Assembly: GCF_000161455.1 (NCBI RefSeq)
Contig: NZ_CM000745.1
Location: 733,828 to 755,878, forward strand
Direction: 5' to 3'
DNA from: Bacillus pseudomycoides DSM 12442
GTDB lineage: Bacteria; Bacillota; Bacilli; Bacillales; Bacillaceae_G
Length of the DNA stretch: 22,051 bases
A program made the translations under genes and the position numbers. Positions 20,802-22,051 of the stretch are shown here, one piece after another. The notes below the pieces were generated by a model that made no database searches, was not told the DNA's origin, and saw only the letters and a list, made by a program, of their open reading frames with translations. The first letter of the stretch is position 1; each line of letters begins with the position of its first letter.

Positions 20802-21513
20802 GCTTCCCCCCTCTTATATAATCAAGAATATATGTATAGTTGTTTGCAAAGATAATACACATTGCAATAATGTATTTTCTATGCCGCTCCAACGTTTTAC
20901 GACTTGCCCTAACACGCGGTTCAATGTGTTTAAGCGGTAACTTTTTCTTTCGGAACAGCTCTTCCATCATTTTCTCTTCTTTTATAATAATCTTTACAAT
21001 TTCTATTAAGTGCTCACGCGTATCACGATGCTTTGGAGATTCCTTAGCAAGCTCTGAAAATGTGATTTTAAACTCAGCTAGCACAATTTGAAAATGAAGA
21101 ATCTCCTCCTTACGGTTTCTGTTTTCCATCTCTTTCATATACTCCGTAAGCGATACCTGCATTTCTACCATTTCCTCTTGCTGGTCTTCTTTTAAAAAGA
21201 CGAGATTATGCTTAGACTCCTTGCGTATATAGTCAATTACATCCCTTTTTATAAGAAGCTCAGCAAACGCTAGAAAAGATTTTCCTTTTTTATATGAATA
21301 CTGTTCAATTGCTTGATTAAACGCAAACAATCCAATGCTGTATTCATCATCCTGCTCCGTAATATACCGGCGGCAGACAGACGAGATTGATTTTCGAATA
21401 AAAGGCCGATACTGTGCGATAAAAGCTTCCTTATCTCCTCCGTTGTTTTGTATGTTACATACGATATCTTCTATTTTCGGTTTTTTTATGATCTTCATCA
21501 CTAAACTCAACAC
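20791..21513 (-). CDS. sigI: RNA polymerase sigma factor SigI
   Basis: A 240-residue sigma-70-like factor of the SigI type: EAFIAQYRPFIRKSISSVCRRYI and DEYSIGLFAFNQAIEQYSYKKGKSFLAFA form region 2, and the C-terminal part (about 170-240) ends with RASRKTLERHRKYIIAMCIIF, the expected DNA-binding helix region. I chose GTG at 21511-21513, seven nt after GGGAGGGGG. A TTG at 21543 gives ten extra residues but lies upstream of that ribosome binding site and has none of its own. SigI drives heat and envelope-stress genes in bacilli. It is followed by its anti-sigma gene rsgI with an 11-nt overlap. A terminator hairpin lies only 37 nt upstream, leaving little room for a promoter. Confidence 0.88.
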   Translation of the reverse strand: MLSLVMKIIKKPKIEDIVCNIQNNGGDKEAFIAQYRPFIRKSISSVCRRYITEQDDEYSIGLFAFNQAIEQYSYKKGKSFLAFAELLIKRDVIDYIRKESKHNLVFLKEDQQEEMVEMQVSLTEYMKEMENRNRKEEILHFQIVLAEFKITFSELAKESPKHRDTREHLIEIVKIIIKEEKMMEELFRKKKLPLKHIEPRVRASRKTLERHRKYIIAMCIIFANNYTYILDYIRGGKHDE

Positions 21514-21549
21514 TAGTAATCCCCCTCCCTCCTTTTGCTTCAAATAGCA

Positions 21550-21576
21550 AAATGGTCACTAAAGAAGTGACCATTT
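21550..21576 (-). terminator. Hairpin between the upstream repeat-protein gene and sigI
   Basis: AAATGGTCACT (21550-21560) and AGTGACCATTT (21566-21576) form a perfect 11-bp stem with a 5-nt loop. On the minus strand only a TTTTGCTATTT-like tail follows, so termination may be partial. It would let some transcripts continue into sigI. Confidence 0.65.
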
Positions 21577-21591
21577 CATCACATTTTCTTA

Positions 21592-22051
21592 CTACTTTTC
21601 TTTGTGCTTGTCTTCTTGCTGTTGTTCATGTTTTTCGTGACCGACTTTTTTACCGTTGTCTTGATGATCATTCTTTTCTGTTTGACCCTTGTGGTTTGAT
21701 TGCTCAAGCTTCTCATAAGAAACAGCCGGTTTATGTGCTGGTTGTGCTGGTTGTGCCGGTTGTGCTGGTTGTGCCGGTTGTGCTGGTTGTGCTGGTTGTG
21801 CTGGTTGTGCTGACTGTGCCGGTTGTGCTGGTTTTGCTGGCTGTGCCGGTTGTGCTGGCTGTGTTGCTTGTGTTGCTTGTGTTGCTTGTTCTGGTTGTGT
21901 TACTTGTTCTGGTTGTGTTACTTGTTCTGGTTGCGTTACCTGTTCTGGTTGTGCTGGAGTTACTTCTGTATTTTGATCTGCTTTCTTGTTTTCTTTTGCA
22001 ATAGCGTCCGCTTGTTTTTCTTTCTCTTTCTCTTTCTCTTTCTCTTTCTCT
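21592..22051 (-). CDS. 3' part of a gene for a Gln-Pro-Ala and Glu-Lys repeat protein, cut by the window edge
   Basis: The minus-strand frame is open from the window edge to TAG at 21592-21594, giving at least 152 residues; the start lies outside. In protein order it contains an (EK)n stretch, then QADAIAKENKKADQNTEVT, then QPEQVT repeats, ATQ repeats and a run of QPA triplets. A charged His/Lys/Gln-rich tail ends in KHKEK. This is extended low-complexity sequence, typical of cell-wall-spanning linkers, but no anchor or catalytic domain is visible. It is read in the same direction as sigI-rsgI and ends 79 nt before the sigI start. I cannot name the protein. Confidence 0.7.
   Translation of the reverse strand, partial: EKEKEKEKEKEKQADAIAKENKKADQNTEVTPAQPEQVTQPEQVTQPEQVTQPEQATQATQATQPAQPAQPAKPAQPAQSAQPAQPAQPAQPAQPAQPAQPAQPAHKPAVSYEKLEQSNHKGQTEKNDHQDNGKKVGHEKHEQQQEDKHKEK
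21735..21957 (-). repeat. 9-bp tandem repeats encoding Gln-Pro-Ala and variants
   Basis: The unit GTGCTGGTT (plus strand) and close variants recur in 9-bp register. They encode QPA, QPE, QVT and QAT triplets in the minus-strand protein. Near-identical units suggest a variable-number tandem repeat. Confidence 0.85.
22018..22051 (-). repeat. 6-bp tandem repeat encoding Glu-Lys
   Basis: TTTCTC repeats on the plus strand (GAGAAA on the minus strand) run to the window edge and encode alternating Glu and Lys in the partial protein. Confidence 0.85.

Noticed and set aside
21552..22004. 150-codon plus-strand frame rich in Val and Leu
   Set aside because: It is the complement of the QPA repeat tract; the minus-strand frame reads as a coherent wall-linker type protein.

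Overview
The window looks like a chromosomal segment of a Bacillus cereus group organism (B. cereus, B. thuringiensis or B. anthracis). The evidence is low-GC DNA with GGAGG-type ribosome binding sites, an alpha/beta-type spore protein gene (SASP) behind a sigma-G-like promoter, a typical GapN, a SigI/RsgI pair, and a 155-bp repeat that matches my memory of the group-specific bcr1 element. Assignments come from reading motifs and from memory of family sequences. No database search was run.

Layout. 1-840: the 3' end of a TnpB-related (IS200/IS605-type) gene and a small zinc-ribbon protein. 919-4135: a SASP gene with a structured leader, then a minus-strand cystine-type ABC importer (SBP, permease, ATPase; tcyABC-like). 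Two copies of one ~160-bp dispersed repeat flank this block. 4178-5464: a double-GNAT acetyltransferase and a 27-aa membrane peptide gene. 5564-9881: a heterodimeric multidrug ABC exporter (bmrC-bmrD-like). Its leader holds a strong promoter, a 28-aa leader peptide, mutually exclusive hairpins, a terminator, a bcr1 element and an 18-aa ORF. 10072-11647: gapN with its own promoter and terminator. 11652-12226: a 196-bp inverted-repeat-bounded element relic, then a lysine riboswitch (L-box) with terminator and antiterminator. 12318-15085: the riboswitch-controlled APC permease (probable lysine uptake) and an orphan EcsB-like membrane protein. 15351-18704: an 1117-aa fusion of a GH18-like domain, a NodB deacetylase and a GT2 glycosyltransferase. 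18705-19559: decayed DNA holding an IS6-family relic, a bcr1 fragment, a VOC-protein fragment and a 20-bp tandem repeat. 19560-22051: rsgI, sigI and the 3' part of a gene for a Gln-Pro-Ala-rich repeat protein.

How the genes work together. The window mixes nutrient uptake (cystine-type importer, lysine-type permease), NADPH supply (GapN), drug efflux, cell-surface polysaccharide synthesis and modification, and envelope or heat stress signalling (SigI/RsgI). RNA-based control is prominent: the L-box, the putative bmrCD attenuator and the SASP leader fold.

The best lead is the bmrCD leader. Its three segments can pair as 1:2, 2:3 or 3:4 in a way that fits ribosome-stalling control. Ribosome-mediated attenuation is reported for bmrCD of B. 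subtilis, but the layout here, with a bcr1 element inside the leader, deserves a direct test.
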